Shown here: piece after piece, positions 1 through 14,200 of the stretch
How the letters are laid out: every line of letters starts with the position of its first letter
How positions within the stretch are numbered: position 1 is the first letter of the stretch
Origin: Lateolabrax maculatus
Taxonomy: Eukaryota; Chordata; Actinopteri; Acropomatiformes; Lateolabracidae
Assembly (NCBI GenBank): GCA_031216445.1
Contig: CM062201.1
Coordinates: 1,855,001 to 1,919,000 of the forward strand
Length of the DNA stretch: 64,000 bases
Direction of reading: 5' to 3'
Translations under genes and position numbers: made by a program
Notes under the pieces: model-generated
Told to the model about the DNA's origin: nothing
The model's database searches: none
The model's input: the letters and a program-made list of their open reading frames with translations, nothing else

Positions 1-1855
1 GTAATCCCAGAGCGCTCAGTAGTAACAACTTCATGAGCTTCTTTGAGGGTAAAATTCTAACTACTAGAGAAAAAATTCATCTTCTTGTGCACTCTGCCAG
101 TTCAGATATATCATCAAGTACAGGAACCTCAGAAGCAGCTGTAGAACCAGATATATATTTAGACTGTTTTGCTCCAATTGACCTTCGCCAACTATCTTCA
201 ATGATTTCTTCGCCTAAACCAACAACCTGCCTCTTAGACCCCATCCCAACTAGGCTGCTTAAAGAAGTTTTACCCTTAGTTAGCACTTCTTTACTAGACA
301 TGATCAATCTGTCTTTATTAACAGGCTATGAACCACAGTCATTCAAAGTAGCTGTAATTAAACCTCTTCTTAAAAAGCCTACGCTTGATCCAGGGGTTTT
401 AGCCAATTATACACCTATATCTAACCTTCCCTTTCTCTCCAAAATCCTTGAGAAAGCGGTCGTCAATCAGTTATGTGAATTTCTACATGACAATAGTTTA
501 TTTGAGGATTTTCAGTCAGGATTTAGAGTGCATCATAGCACAGAGACAGCACTGGTGAAAGTGACAAATGACCTTCTAAATGCATCAGACAAAGGATTTG
601 TCTCTGTACTTGTTCTGTTACATCTTAGTGCCGCTTTCGATACCATTGACCATTGGATCCTATTACAGAGACTGGAGCATTTGATTGGCATCAAAGGACC
701 CGCACTAAGCTGGTTTAAGTCCTATTAGATAGATTTCAGTTTGTACGTGTAAATGATGAATCCTCCGTGCACACGTTAGTCACAGAGTTCCACATGGTGC
801 TTGGATCACTTTTATTCACTATAGAGATAGTTGGCTAGATGGCATTGCCCTGGCCTCCAGCACCACTGTAAGGAATGTAGGAGTAACCTTTGATCAGGAC
901 ATGTCATTTAATGCCCATATAAAACAGACTTCAAGGACTGCCTTCTTCCACTTGCAGAAAAACTAGTCCATGCATTTGTTACTTCTAGGTTGGATTATTG
1001 TAATTCCTTATCATCGGGCTGCCCTGATAAGTCTCTAAAGACTCTCCGGCTGATCCAGAATGTGGCTGCACGTGTACTGACAAGAACTAGCTAAAGAGAA
1101 CATATTTCTCCAATATTAACTTCTCCCTTAAAAGCTCCCTGTAAAATTCAGAACAGAATTTAAAATCCTCCTCCTCACTTACAAAGCTCTTAATGGTCAG
1201 GCACCATCGTATCTTAAAGAGCTGATAGTACCATATTACCCCACTACAGCACTACGCTCACAGAACGCAGGGTTATTTGTGGTACTTAAAGTCTCGAAAA
1301 GTAGAATGGGAGCCAGAGCCTTTAGTTATTAAGCTCCTCTTCTGTGGAACTAGCTCCCAATTTCGGTTCGGGGGGCAGGCACCCTCTCTTCGTTTAAGAG
1401 TATGCAAAAAAGGTAATACATGTTACTTACTCCACTTCTTCCCGGTAGTTCTTGTGCTTTTTGTGCTTTTTCGCCTTCTCACTTTCTGCAGGTATGTCTG
1501 CCCCTGGAGCTGTAGATTCTGGATCTGTGATTGCCGGCCGTCTACTGCCCCCATGTTCCTGCTCCACACTCACTGCTGCAGTTGTTATTATTATTAGTCT
1601 GATATGTTGTCTGTCCTCCTGCTCTGTCTCCCCTCTCCCCCTCTCTCCTCCCCTTTCAACCCAACTCGGTCGATGCAGATGATCACCCACCCAGAGCCTG
1701 GTTCTGCTAGAGGTGCTTGCTCATGGTAGGAACTGTTGGGTCTCTGTAAATAATATTTTAAGGAGTATGGTCTAGACCTACTCTATGTGAAATGCGTCTT
1801 GAGATAACTTTTGTTATGATTTGGCGCTATACAAATAAAATTGACATGACTGGAC
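1..1855 (+). mobile_element. L2-like LINE, 5'-truncated and decayed
   Basis: The reading frame from 33 to 728 encodes reverse transcriptase blocks typical of teleost L2/CR1-group LINEs: LLDPIPTRLLKEVLPL, NYTPISNLPFLSKILEK, FQSGFRVHHSTETALV and the catalytic-block-A motif LSAAFDTIDHW. A stop at 726 and later frameshifts kill the ORF. C-terminal and 3' UTR sequence follow, to the tail GCGCTATACAAATAAAATTG with degenerate GACATGACTG repeats near 1853. The left end is cut by the window. Confidence 0.85.
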
Positions 1856-1862
1856 ATGATGG

Positions 1863-2035
1863 CAGAGGCTGCCATGCAAGATGCCAACCTGCTCATCAGT
1901 GTCGGTTCAGTGTCTTGCTCAAGGACACTTCGACACTCTCTAGACAGTCTCTGGAGGAGCAGGGGATCCAACCAGGAATCTTCTGATTAATAGACAACCG
2001 CTCTACCTCCTGAGCCATGCCGCCACAGACATGAT
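1863..2035. repeat. Common teleost dispersed repeat fragment
   Basis: The stretch with TTGCTCAAGGACACTTCGAC, GGGGATCCAACCAGGAATC and ACCGCTCTACCTCCTGAGCC resembles a repeat I recognise as very common in fish introns, possibly tRNA-related or a MITE piece. Family assignment is uncertain. It abuts the 3' tail of the preceding LINE. Confidence 0.5.
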
Positions 2036-2118
2036 ATTGTGGCAAACTGGAGTTAAGTTATCTTCCTTACAGTACGTGACCCTATCATGATTAAAGTGCC
2101 CCAACAGGCAGTACTCAC

Positions 2119-2299
2119 AGCCTGGCCCTCCATTGCAGCCCTCTGCCTGCCAAGGACATCCTGTAGCTGGGTGAAATGTTGGATGAAGGCCACCACCTCG
2201 GCCTGGAAGCGTTGGGTGTGGACGTACAGCACTGATGCCATCTGCAAGGACACCTTGATGTCACATTCCCGCTCCAGGTAAGGATCAGGCTGGCCGTAC
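2119..2299 (-). CDS. vps13d: VPS13D last exon visible before the window edge
   Basis: The exon begins (K)YGQPDPYLERECDIK and ends AAMEGQA in phase 0 at donor GTGAGTAC (2118-2111). It contains VHTQRFQAEVVAFIQHFTQL, which is nearly invariant in VPS13D. The next exon would begin with the equivalent of human VRDQAQR. I do not find it in 1-2118, so the next intron is longer than 2.1 kb and contains the L2 LINE. Confidence 0.9.
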
Positions 2300-5200
2300 C
2301 TGAATGCATCAGAATACAAAGGTGACTAAAACATTTTTCTTAGTATCATGCAGAGTAATTGTCTGTTGAACCTTTTGTGATATATACTTGTGGATGTTGA
2401 AAACAAGAGCCTCCCCTCCTCGTGTGGTGAAGCGCTCTCTGTAGAGATCACCATGAGGGGTAAGGTCACTCAGGGACAAACTTCCTAAACTGCCTTGTAA
2501 TGCCAGGTTGCCATCTGAAATATTAGACATAATGTGATAACAGTAAACATTATTTTCACAAGTCAACATAGTTAGGTAAAAGAAAATGATGTTGAGTGGA
2601 GGGTTTGTTTTATATAAGCAAGGTGAATTTGAAGTTCTGCATACAGACCCAACATTTCCAGATGAGCAGATAATTTGGATACACTAGCTCTGGCAAGCTC
2701 GTTGATTTTCTTGTTCAGTACAAGAGACAAAGAATGAACCTAAAAATGAAAGTATGGAAAGGTTTAGCCACAAAGTATTCATGTCAGAAATTATTCTTAA
2801 AGCTTCACCAAGAATGACAGAGAGAGATAAGAAAAAATTGAAAGATACATTTTCAGAGAAATATTAGAACATTTTGCATGTTATCCACCACCACACTGGG
2901 GGTTATATTACCATCCAATAATAATCAGTTGGGGCTATAAAATAAAGCAGCTACTGTAATAAAGACAGCAGTACAGTCTTGCACCACAATTTATACCATG
3001 GTTTGACTGCTAAAAGTGCAGTGTAGTACATCAGTCCATCTGAACAGAAGACCGAAATACAAATCAGAACAACTTTTTTTAAAATGCTGCTTGGTGTGGC
3101 ATAAAATAACATTTTGCCAATGAAAAAAAGCTACTGTTTTTGTAAATTTAATTTAAGAAATCACAGTCATATACTGGGATGTAGCGAACAATTATTTTCA
3201 ATACTGATTAATCTACTGTTTGTCAATTGGGATTCATTCTCTGAAAGGCATTCTCCACCTTGAATATCTGTTCACAAATCTATCCGTATGTTTTAAGATA
3301 TATCATTAAAAACTGTTAACCTGCTGCTGTGCTAGAGAAAACATCAGAGGATCACCAAAGTCAGTATCATCCATCTTGTGAGCACCTTAAATGTCTGTAC
3401 AAAATGTAATAACAATCCATACATTTCAATCTCAACAAATATGTGGTGAATGGACAGACGAACCGACACTCTGACATTGCCATCCCTAGAGCAACGCAGC
3501 TGGTGTAATGTGGCTCATACAAAGAAATAAAACTATTTAATCATACAGTATCTACAGCAATATTTGTTCCTACTGTACAAGAAGGAACAAATGTTTGTGC
3601 ATCCAGCCCAGGCATTCCAGCTAGATCTAGATGCAGATGCAGGTCCAGTGACCTACCTTTAGGTCCACTTTAGTGTTGATGGCCTCTGTTGTCTCATCCT
3701 CACTGATGTCTGGTTCATACAGAGGATGTCCTGGCACAGGTTGAGGTGACATAGAGTGCACCTTCACTGCATGATTATTGGCTGTTGAGCCAATACCAAA
3801 GAAGTCGAGGATAACCACCCAGGTCTGTAGTGTGATCAAAACGTCCAAGCAGTTAAAGTCAATATCCACGCTTCGTCCCACACTGCCATAGCGTGTTTTG
3901 AACTCTGGGTGGCTCTGGTCCACCAGCAGCACATTGATATGAACTAATGAGTTGTCAAAGTCTGGGGGTGGCTGAGGGGAGGATGTATTGTGGGTAGGAG
4001 AGGGGGGTGGAGTGCTGGGACAGTCCGGGTCCCTCTTGGATTTGCGACTGCTAGCTGAAGGGGTGCTGGGGTGTCTCTGGTAGAGCTGGAAGACATTCTG
4101 TGCCTCCTCCATGTGGGCAGGTAGTGAGCGGGGCATGTCTGGGTACAGGGCATTGGATGCTGCTGGACAGCTTTGGGAAAGGTACTCCTTTGGACTGAAG
4201 TTGGAGGGCTTGGGAGCTCCACGAGACACCATCAAGTGTTTGTACTTAGACTCGGGGTTCTGCTCCAGGAGGTCCTCCATTAGCAGTGAGCGCAGAGCCA
4301 GCTGGACTGCCAGTAGGTTAGGGTGGTCTTTGGTAAAGTCTCCGTCGAGATCTTGGAAGCGCAGACTGACTAAGCCCTGGGAGCCTTGGGTGAGGTCAGC
4401 ACTTAGCTGGACCTGCAATTCTGCTACGTGTAAGGTGACTTTAAGCTGGGTAAATGAGGGACAGTGAAGAGCAGGTTTGTGAGACTGTAGAGGCAAAGGA
4501 GAGGAAAACGACGAGTGGGAGAAGCTGATATGGGGAGGGTCCCTCGCAAACAGCCCTCCCTGGGGGTCAGGAAAGCGGTGAGGTCTGGTGGAGGAAGGAG
4601 TTGGTGGTGGGGGTGTGGGCGGTTGGCTGGGTGTGACACGTTGCTCTTCAATCAGGGACAAATTATCCAGTGTCTGGAGGACTTGTTCATAGACAGGCTT
4701 GCACAGGAACACCTATCACCAGAGTGTCAAATATTGATACAATTAATAACCAGTCAGTAACCCCACATCAAAAATTTCATTTAAAGGCAGACACAATTAC
4801 ACAGATGTTTTCACTTATTCTGTCTGATTATACCTCTGTTAAAGTTGAATTTAGGAGGATCTATGGCCACAGAACTCCACGCACTAATAAGAATGATAAA
4901 GGTGTAATGTGGCCTGCCGTAACACTTATAACAAACCAACAGGAGAATGAGGAATATGTCAATCAATTCAAGTCTGTACACGTCCATAAAATGCTGAGAT
5001 AAGGTCTGTTGAGCCAAAATAATTAAATTTAGCAGTGCAAGTTTACCATGGGTGTCTTTCTACTTTACCATTTACATGTTCAGACTACACCCGCCAACCA
5101 TATCACACCCCAATTTAGACAGATAAATACCACAACAGGTAAGAGTAATAATATGTAATTTTGATCTTTGGGGTAAACTGTCCCTTTAAAGAAGACCTGG

Positions 5201-8200
5201 CCCCTGTATTGCTAGAATTAGGGGTAGGCGATATGGCCCAAAAATAATATCATGATATTTCAGTGTATTTCTGAGGTAATGATATTCTTGAAAGACATAA
5301 AAAAACACTGAAAAAGTATCTTATTATTCATTTCAAGAAAATACAATTGTAACAAAATAAATGTTATAGTTTTATACTGTATGTCAGCATAAACTTAACA
5401 ATTTGCCTTCAAATATTCAGTTCAACTGATGCCCGTAAAACCGACGCCTGCATCGCGTTCCTGTGTGGCCTTCGTAGCTGATCGTGGCCACTCTAACAAT
5501 GCTTGTGATTCCACCAGACACTCCACTGCACATTCCAGAAGCTATGATTACAATTTGTACAATATTAAAATGTAGACAAGTATTATCCTGAACAATACGA
5601 TACGGCACACCCCTAGCTAGAATCCTTAAATAAGACACTCAACAAAGCTGTGGCATAACCATCATGGAAAGAGGCTGTGATATCAGTCATTCCAAAAGAA
5701 GTTGTGGATCTTATCATCCAATTTCTATTTTGAACTTAGATTATAAAAAATACTGTATATCTATAATCTAAAAAATAATTGAACACTTTCAGCCTGATTT
5801 AATGAATAAAGATCAGACCAGGTTTATAAAAGGTTGGCAAACACAGGTTAACATCAGAAGAACCCTACACATTAGAACAGGCCAATAAACAACATCTGAG
5901 TGTAGCTCTAGTCAGTCTCAATGTGGAAAAGAGTTTGATAGAATCAGCTGGTAAAGAGTACTAGAGAGGCTAGGTTTTAACAACCAATTTGTTAGGTGCA
6001 TACAATCTTTATACAGAGAGCCAGTCACTTGAATTGTTGATTTTAAAAAATAAGTATGTGAGCCAAATATGATGAAAGCGACTCTATGTCAATTTGAATA
6101 AGGAATGTATCTACATCCCAGGACCGGCACAGAAACAAAGGTAAAAGTAATAACAAGAGCAACTACAGGAAAGAGACTATGACGGAATCCCACATCAAAG
6201 AAATGCTGAGAGAAATCACATCGGATATCACAAAAGATATTCGAGGATAGTTAAAAGACTTCAGGAATGAGTTAAAACAGGAGTTGGCAGACCTAAAAAA
6301 GAGATTGGGCAACAGAAATATGAACTACGAGTGGTGGAAAGGGCGGAGAGGATTGAAGAAAGAGTGGACAACACAGAGAAAGAGAAATAATTCTTGTCGA
6401 GGTAATAAAAACAGATCTGAAAGAAACTGAGAGGACACTGGAATCATCGGAAAATAATTTACGCAAAGACAATATCAGGATGTATAATATCAAGTAAGAT
6501 AATGATCCTGTTAACATGATAAAATTTGTGGAAACGCAGATACATGACACACTGGACATTCCAATGGAAAAACTTAATGTAACAGCGGCGCACCGTTCTG
6601 CAGTTGCAAGAAGTCCAGAAGCACGGAATAAACCCTGCAGTAACATGCGTTTTTTTATTTGGGAGATGAGGCAGCAAGTTCTGAAAACTGCGTGGGGGAA
6701 GAGGAAACTTGTGTACCGGGGATCTATTTCAATCAGGACTACACAGCTAAGTTACAAATCCAGAACCACCTAAAGGAGAAGGGGATCAGATCGTACATTA
6801 AATATCCAACAAAACTTTTGATGATGGAGGACAAAGGACAAAGGTTCTATGACATCCCACAGGCGGCCGAACAGGCATACGGAATCTACTTCATAGACCC
6901 CAGAGCAGACGACTCAGGGGAGTGGGAAAACAGACTACAGTGTTTAGGATGGAAAAAGGTGAAGCCCCGTGCTTCCCCCAGGAAAATTTAAAATACATGA
7001 TCCTCTGACCCTTTGATAAAGCTACATCCATAGTGTAATGCAAAAGAGGTAGGCTACTCTACGATGAACTGTTAAAATGATAAAGACTGTTCCAGGAAGG
7101 AGGAGGTTCCAGGGAGGAGGAGGAGGAGGAGGAGGAAGAGGAGAAAATATGAGGGAGATGACAAGGAAAGTGACTGTAGATTCTTAAATTAGTGACAAAA
7201 TACTTATTTTAACAATTGGGACTCTGGTCTAGCTGATGTTATTATATTCTGATCTGTTGTCTATTGTTTTCTTTCCACTCTATCCCGGACAGTAAGAGAA
7301 GAGAAGACAAACATAAAAAAGGGAGGATTTAAAGGAACGCTTTTCTTTTTGTTTTTCTGTTTTGTTCTGTTTTTTTTTTTCTTTCTTCCTGGTAAATTCC
7401 CTCAGATTAAAATATAATAGGTTATGTATTGTTTTTTTGTATTGTCTCTCCACCCATCCCTTTTTCTTTTTTTATTGAAAAGCTTTATAAGCATGATATA
7501 GCTGGATGTAATTGAAAGGGAATCGTTTAGTCTCAAATGATATTTTGAAAGAATTATGCTATTTTGGTTATATGTGAAAAGACTTAGACTTAGACTCAAC
7601 TTTATTGATCCCTTTGGGATGACTCCCTCAGGGAAATTCAGTCAAAAGTAAGATGAAACAGGATGCTGGCTGGGAGAGGAATACTTTCTGCTAAGTTTTG
7701 TAAAAAAACAAAATATGTGAAGATTCTGTACAAGGTACAGGATCCTGGAACCCATGCAATATATTCGGCATGGAAATCCACAAAAAGTCATCATGAGGAA
7801 TGGTGGCATTTATGGAAGTCATACCTTTTTAATTTTTTTTCTCTTTTTTCTTTTTTTTTAAAGGGGCTTTAGACAAAAAAGTTAACTGGTGGGTACTAGA
7901 TGGAATATATGAAAATTAGTGAAATAACAAACTAATGGCCTTAAAAGTTAAATTAAAAGTAAGACATTTTTACAATGTCTGAAAAAAAATGGGTCACATA
8001 ATTTGTTTACAATTTTCTCAATAATGAGGAACCTTGTAAGTTAGAAAAATTGACATCAGCTCAGGTATTTGCATCATCCCATGGTACAGCTAAAAGAGGG
8101 GTAGCTATCCTTATCCAAAAGCATATCCCATTTTAAGATAAGGAGAATTAAAATATGAATATATAAAAAAAAATTTTTAAAAATACTAAGTAAGGCAAGC

Positions 8201-11200
8201 AGGCAGAAATATAAATTGTGGGTAAAGTTGGAATACCTGTGAGTGCTAATCACTCAAGAATTGATCAAAATATATGAAACAAACTATAATATAATAAAAA
8301 AATAGGACACAGAAAGGTATAACAAAATGGTCAACACTGGTATTGGACTTTAGTTCAAGAATTGAGGTGGTGAAAATCAATGTACTGCCAAGGTTGCTAT
8401 ACCCCTTGTGATCACTTCCAGTCAGAATCCAAAAATCTCAGTTTACAGTGTAGGACAAATCCAGGTTTATCTGGGCAAGATGGGCAAGAATACAAACTGC
8501 AAAGGAAAACGGAGGCCTAGCACTGCCAAATCTCAGAGACTACTATACCCAGAGTATCAAGCTAGATGGAAACACACTGATCTAAATCTAGGTCAATCTC
8601 AACCTCAGGCCAGGTTAGGTGAAAAAGAATATACAGACCAAAAGAAGGAGAAAATTCCATTTTGAAGGAATCACTGAAAATATGGAATAAGATTGTCAAA
8701 ACAATACCTGAAGAGATAGATAATACATCTGTGCAATGGAGGGAAAAGGAAATAAGAGCTATATGTACACTCATAGAGGGGAAAACTTTAATTTAGAAAA
8801 TGGGGACCTGTGCAGATATTTACAGCTAAGACATCTCTATGATACATAATTAAAAAAACAGCTGCATACAAACAAACCCCATCAAAAATATTGTTTCCAA
8901 GTAGTTTACAAAAACAAAATGGAAGAAATTCACTATACGCAAAATTGAAATTTGAACTAAAATTGAACATTAAACTGCCAAAAAATGATTGGCATTCCAT
9001 GTGTGGAACACAACAAATTCAAGGATGGAGGGAATTTGAATTGAATCTGATATATCATTACACTCCAGATAAAAAATAAACTATCGGGTCAACGGCAGCA
9101 GTGCTAGAATGTGGGCAGATGAAGGCCAATCACTCACATTTTCTGGTCATGTATAAAACAATTTTTTAAAATGGGACAGGGTTATTCAGAGTCTTGAGGA
9201 GATTTTTGGCTAAAAGATTCCCAGGAACCCCCGGATTGTGTACCTGGGATTGATACCCGGCAACTTAATCCAAAAGAAGGACATCTAAATCATGACACTC
9301 ACATGTAAAAAGGCCATCACAATGAGCTGGTTGAAATGTGGCCCTCCAAGACTAAAAAGAGTGGCTGGATATTGTAGAGGAAATATACTCTGTATAAAAC
9401 TCTATATAAAACCAAGTAGGGACCCACGAACAACACTGGGGAAAATGGACTGCATACAAAAGAAAAGATGTGTCACGTTCTCAGCTGGTCAGAAAAGTAC
9501 AAATGGAAGATAATGGATGGAAGGTTGTGAAGAGGGAGTAGTGCCCCCCTTTTACATTTAGATTTTTTTATTCTTTATTTCTTTATGCCATTAGTTACGT
9601 TTTGTTGTGGATTTTGTTCAGTGTAATAGAAACTGAAAAATAAATAATTAAAAGTAAAAAAAAAAAAAAACTCCCAGTAGCTCAGTGGAAATAATCTCCT
9701 TCCTCGCAGCCTTTGCGAAACATCTGTAGGACGTATCTTTGCAATAGTTTTACTGTGTAGAACGGCAAAGTAGGTAAAGGCTGGAATTAATAAGTGAATG
9801 ACGACAGCAATTCTGTTAAAAAGAGTAACTGAATGCAGGAGAATCATGAGTATGACATGACTCTGTTGTAATGATGGAATTAGTACTGTGGTTTACTGAA
9901 TTTACTTTTTGGGCCATTATTGTAAAGCTAATCCCCTTGTAATTTTACAAGGGCTTTAATGGAGACTGGTCTTTCTTTGTTTAAGTTGGCCTCAATATAA
10001 ATACTGCTAGTATTTGAGACGTGGCCATTGTTTGAATACTGGTTTATAAGTATTGCAGTATTGATATAGTGTTTACCTGAACAGGGTTGACGAATTTGCC
10101 CACAACTCTCAGTAACCCTGTGCTCTTGCAGGGCTCCTCCATGGTGAGGAAGGTAAACTGGGTGTCTTCGTCAATGGGAACTTTCTCCAGGGTGAACTGT
10201 ATGGTGGTGTCTTTCAATATATGGAAGGCTGATGAAGAAAATAAATTAAATGAACTTGTGTTACAAGCTGCATATAAAATGTATGCTTGCATTATTTGCC
10301 TTTTAAAAGTACACAGAATCTAGCATTTGGAATACAACTACCTTTAAATTTGTAACTTGCTCACCTTTTCCGCGGCTAAGGGATTCAAAGAAGTCATGAC
10401 GTGTGAACTGTGGTTCATCCTGATTGATGCTCCCATTGTGGGATGGTGACATGCCGCTAGCCTTATCTCCTCTGGGTGCCCTCTTCAAAACCAAATGACT
10501 CATGTTGAGTGAATACAGTCGAATGTCCTTCACCAATACCTGCAACCTCTCTCCTTCGGAGCCTTGCCCAGTGACAAAATTTTGGATAGTTATGCTTCCC
10601 AGATGGCCGACCAGTAGCTCAGGGTGTCCAGGTTTACGGGGAATGGACACAACTGGTGATTCAATGCTGATATTAAGGGTCAGCTTCACCAAGAATGTGT
10701 CTAGGGTGGATTCAGGTTCCTCCATGGGAAGATCCTCCTCATCCTCAAATGCATAAGCCCAGCTCTGACTCTGAGTTCGAGTTCTCCGTGATGGAGTCTC
10801 AAAGAGCGAAACCATACCGCTGTACTCTGCCGTCTTGGTGGCTAGAACTGTTGACACTTTGGTGGCAGCACTTTTTAACATGGACCTGAAATTGTCTTCT
10901 ACCTCATTGGCAGACAGACTCAGCTCCTTCAGGAACTTGGCTGAGTGGTTATAGTGCAATGATGCCATCTGAAGTTGCAAGGAACACTCGCCATGGGATT
11001 TCTCCATGAGGTGAAAATTTAAAGCCTCTGAGGGAGAACTTCCTGTGTCAGCAAGGAATGATAATCCGCCAACGGGTGAGGCACTGGCTTCAACACTACC
11101 AATGCTGACCACAAACTGGCTTCGGCCTCCTTCCTGGGTAAGGTCCACCAACTGCATGGACCCGAGTGAACCATTGATGTCCAACCGACTGCCCATGGAC

Positions 11201-14200
11201 ACATTGACCTTGGTGCCAGTGATGCTGGCAGTTGCAATCTTCAACCCTTTCTTCTCAGCGCCCAGGACAGTGCCAGTGGACACAGTCCGAAGGAGAAGCA
11301 GGTTAAAGCGGTGGATCTCCACAGTCAGCTCTTTGTTCTGGTCATAGGTTGCCTGATATGTCCCATCCCCTCCCTCATTATTAGGCTGTTTTGTATGTTG
11401 CTGTGCTGATGATGCCCAGGAGCTTTCTTCTTTGGGGAAAGACTTCTGGAGGAACTTGAGTAGCTCCACCATGGTCTCAGGGTTGAGAATGATGTCCAAG
11501 TTATTGACCTGCATGCTTGTCACCTGAAGGGAGCTGTCCAGGTTCATAGAGGGGCAGTCCGAGCTCACAAACTGGTACTCAAGCTTAATTAGGGCCTCCT
11601 GGTCGTTCAGAAAGCAGCGCAAGGGGGAAAATCTATCCATGAACATACCAGCGGATGACTCAGTATGGTGGCCCTGATGCTGGGGTGACGTACCATCAGA
11701 TGACACAGGGGATGAAGGCTGGCTCTCTCTGAGGCACCCTGTGGGTATGTCAAAACTGAGATGCTTATGAGAAGACACAAGGAGGTCAAAGTCTGAGCCA
11801 TAGGTCTGTAAGGTGTCCACCAGCAGAAGACCATGGACAGTCAGAGAGACTTCAGCATCATAAGGCCGCTTGACAAAATTAGCATTTGTGCCAAATACCT
11901 TGAGAACAGATATGTAACGGCCATCACTCTCCACGCCAAGCTGCATATAGTTAATGTTGAATTCAGCTAATAGTAGACGGGATTCCACCAGGACTTCCCG
12001 TGTGTGCTGCTCTAAAGTCATCACGCTCTGGGTCAGGTTCTTGGCTGAACCTTGTAGCTTCCAGGAACTGTCCTCCCTCTGAAAGATCTTGTCATGGCGG
12101 AGGGTATGAGGGTCAGGAGACCTTATATTTTGGCCTTCCTCTTGGTTTTTGTCACCTTCAGTTACAGATGAACTGCTTAGCCTTGCCAAACAACTCCTAA
12201 GGGCAGTCATCTTCTCAAGGTTGATATGGACCTTGAGGTCCGGTAAGGTTCCTGACAGCACAGCCCCAGGGAGCTGGGGGTCTGATGTATAGCGCAGTCT
12301 CTGCTCAAGCTGCAGCAGCACATTAAACTTCTCCACCACGTGAGTAGGCCCTACCTCACTTTCTTGAAGATGTTTCCAGTTGTCCTTACAGCGACCAACC
12401 ATTATCTGCAGGTCCTTAAAGGACAAGGAGTATTTTTCGTAAAGCTTTCTGCTGTAGGCCTGTGTACTTTCAGGTGATCTGAGGCCGGAAAGTTCAGAGC
12501 TTTTGAGGTGTTCTTTCAAAGGCATGTCTAGCTCAGGTGGTGGAGAGTCTGGTGGGGTGGCAAGGGGTGTTTGGTACTCATCATCACTCATGTCTTCCCT
12601 TTCAGGTTGAGTAGCTTTTAAGCTTGCCTTAGTGTCATCTTCATAGAAAATTAATAACAATAGGTATCAGGTGAGTTAGAAACCTCATTAGGCAAAAGAA
12701 CGAAAATATTTCTTTTTAATTTTTTGGTAAAATGGTTGATTGTTTTACCTTGAGAGTTTGTGAGGAGAATTCTGCCTAAATCAACAACAACTAGCATTGG
12801 GTCCCCTGACTGGAAGTCATCAGGGAAAATCACCTGGGGTGCACAGATGTCCAATCTCATGGTCCAACGCTTACTGTTTTCCTACAAAGCAAACACATCA
12901 GTGATATTTAGAAATGATTCAACTGCCAATTATTTCATGTCACCATCCAGTGAATCCTTCTCACAATAAATTCTCCCACAAGTAGCTGATCAATGGTTTG
13001 TCGGATCTCTGCCTTGGTCTGCATCTTCAGCTTGTTGTACTGCCTCCTGGCAGCCTCTGCCACTCTCAGCTCCAGCTCTGACTGATAGCCAAAACCTGGG
13101 TATCAAAGAAATAGATTTAAAATACAAGAATCTGCTGGTATTCAAAAGTATCAAAAGTATGTAAGAAATCATACCAGTAGTACATGGTTTGAAATAACTT
13201 AGAAGGTGAGCAAGAAATGTTGTCAGTTGCATTTCATTGAAGTGGTGGTGAAAGATTTTATAAACATTTATACTTATATAATCAGAGAGGAAACATTTAT
13301 TTGTTAATAAAACTATTTGTTAATTGGTTTATCTAATTAGGCAGACGCTTTGATTATATTAAATACAAGTCTTACAGGCTAGCAGAGCTAGACTAACGGG
13401 ATATTTATCTGAGTCTGTGATGTTTGCTGCAATGATGCTGTGGAGTCTGCGCCTGCTAATCTGTGGGCTCTTCAACCTGTTGTCATGGAATCAGTGCTGT
13501 AACTGCCTTCAGTATGTAATGTAATGTGGCTTAAGGGCTGTCATTTTGTGGCTTGCTTGATCAGTTCTCTTTATCTGCATTGTTGCCCATGTTTAATTTG
13601 ACTTTTAAACAGCACTGACGCAGCTTGGTAGAAGTGTATTTAAAAGAAAAAAAAAAAACATAATGTCTTAAACAAGAAAAAAACATCAAGGAGTACATGT
13701 TTAAAGGAAACTGTAAACATTCCTGTCTGTAACTTTAATTTCTAGGAAAACTGCATCCAGTAGTCAAGTGGTACATTTTTGTTACAAAATGTATTCACAC
13801 TAAAAAAGGGGCAGCGAGTTTCAGAACATACCTGAGGTATGAACTCTTCCCTTATAAAAGAACTCAGTCACTTTTTTGATTGCTTGTGGATTGTAGATGA
13901 TGTTCAATGGACTTGTGTTCACTTCCAATCTTCTCTCAAACTTGCACCTCACAGGGTTACGCTCATAAATCATCTCAAACACTGGTGATGAAGCACACTC
14001 TGCATTACATCCTGACAACACAAAAACAAAACACACATGGTATGTATTAAGAGATATATATTTCAGTGAAAACTGGTGGGAGTATGGTGCGTTGCTATTC
14101 CTATAGCCACTCAAATCTGATTATTCCCACATCCATACTGTACAGAGGTGTTGAACTAGTATTTTGTAAAAAAAAAAAAAGACTAAGAGTCAAAAGCCCT

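Noticed and set aside
1277..1690. Overlapping ORFs of 76-106 aa on both strands (and near-identical ones at 21671-22147)
   Set aside because: They lie in the 3' UTR of L2-like LINE copies; repetition across copies reflects the repeat, not a gene.
4111..4760. Plus-strand ORFs of 81-118 aa over the VPS13D exon
   Set aside because: Antisense shadows of the minus-strand VPS13D coding exon.
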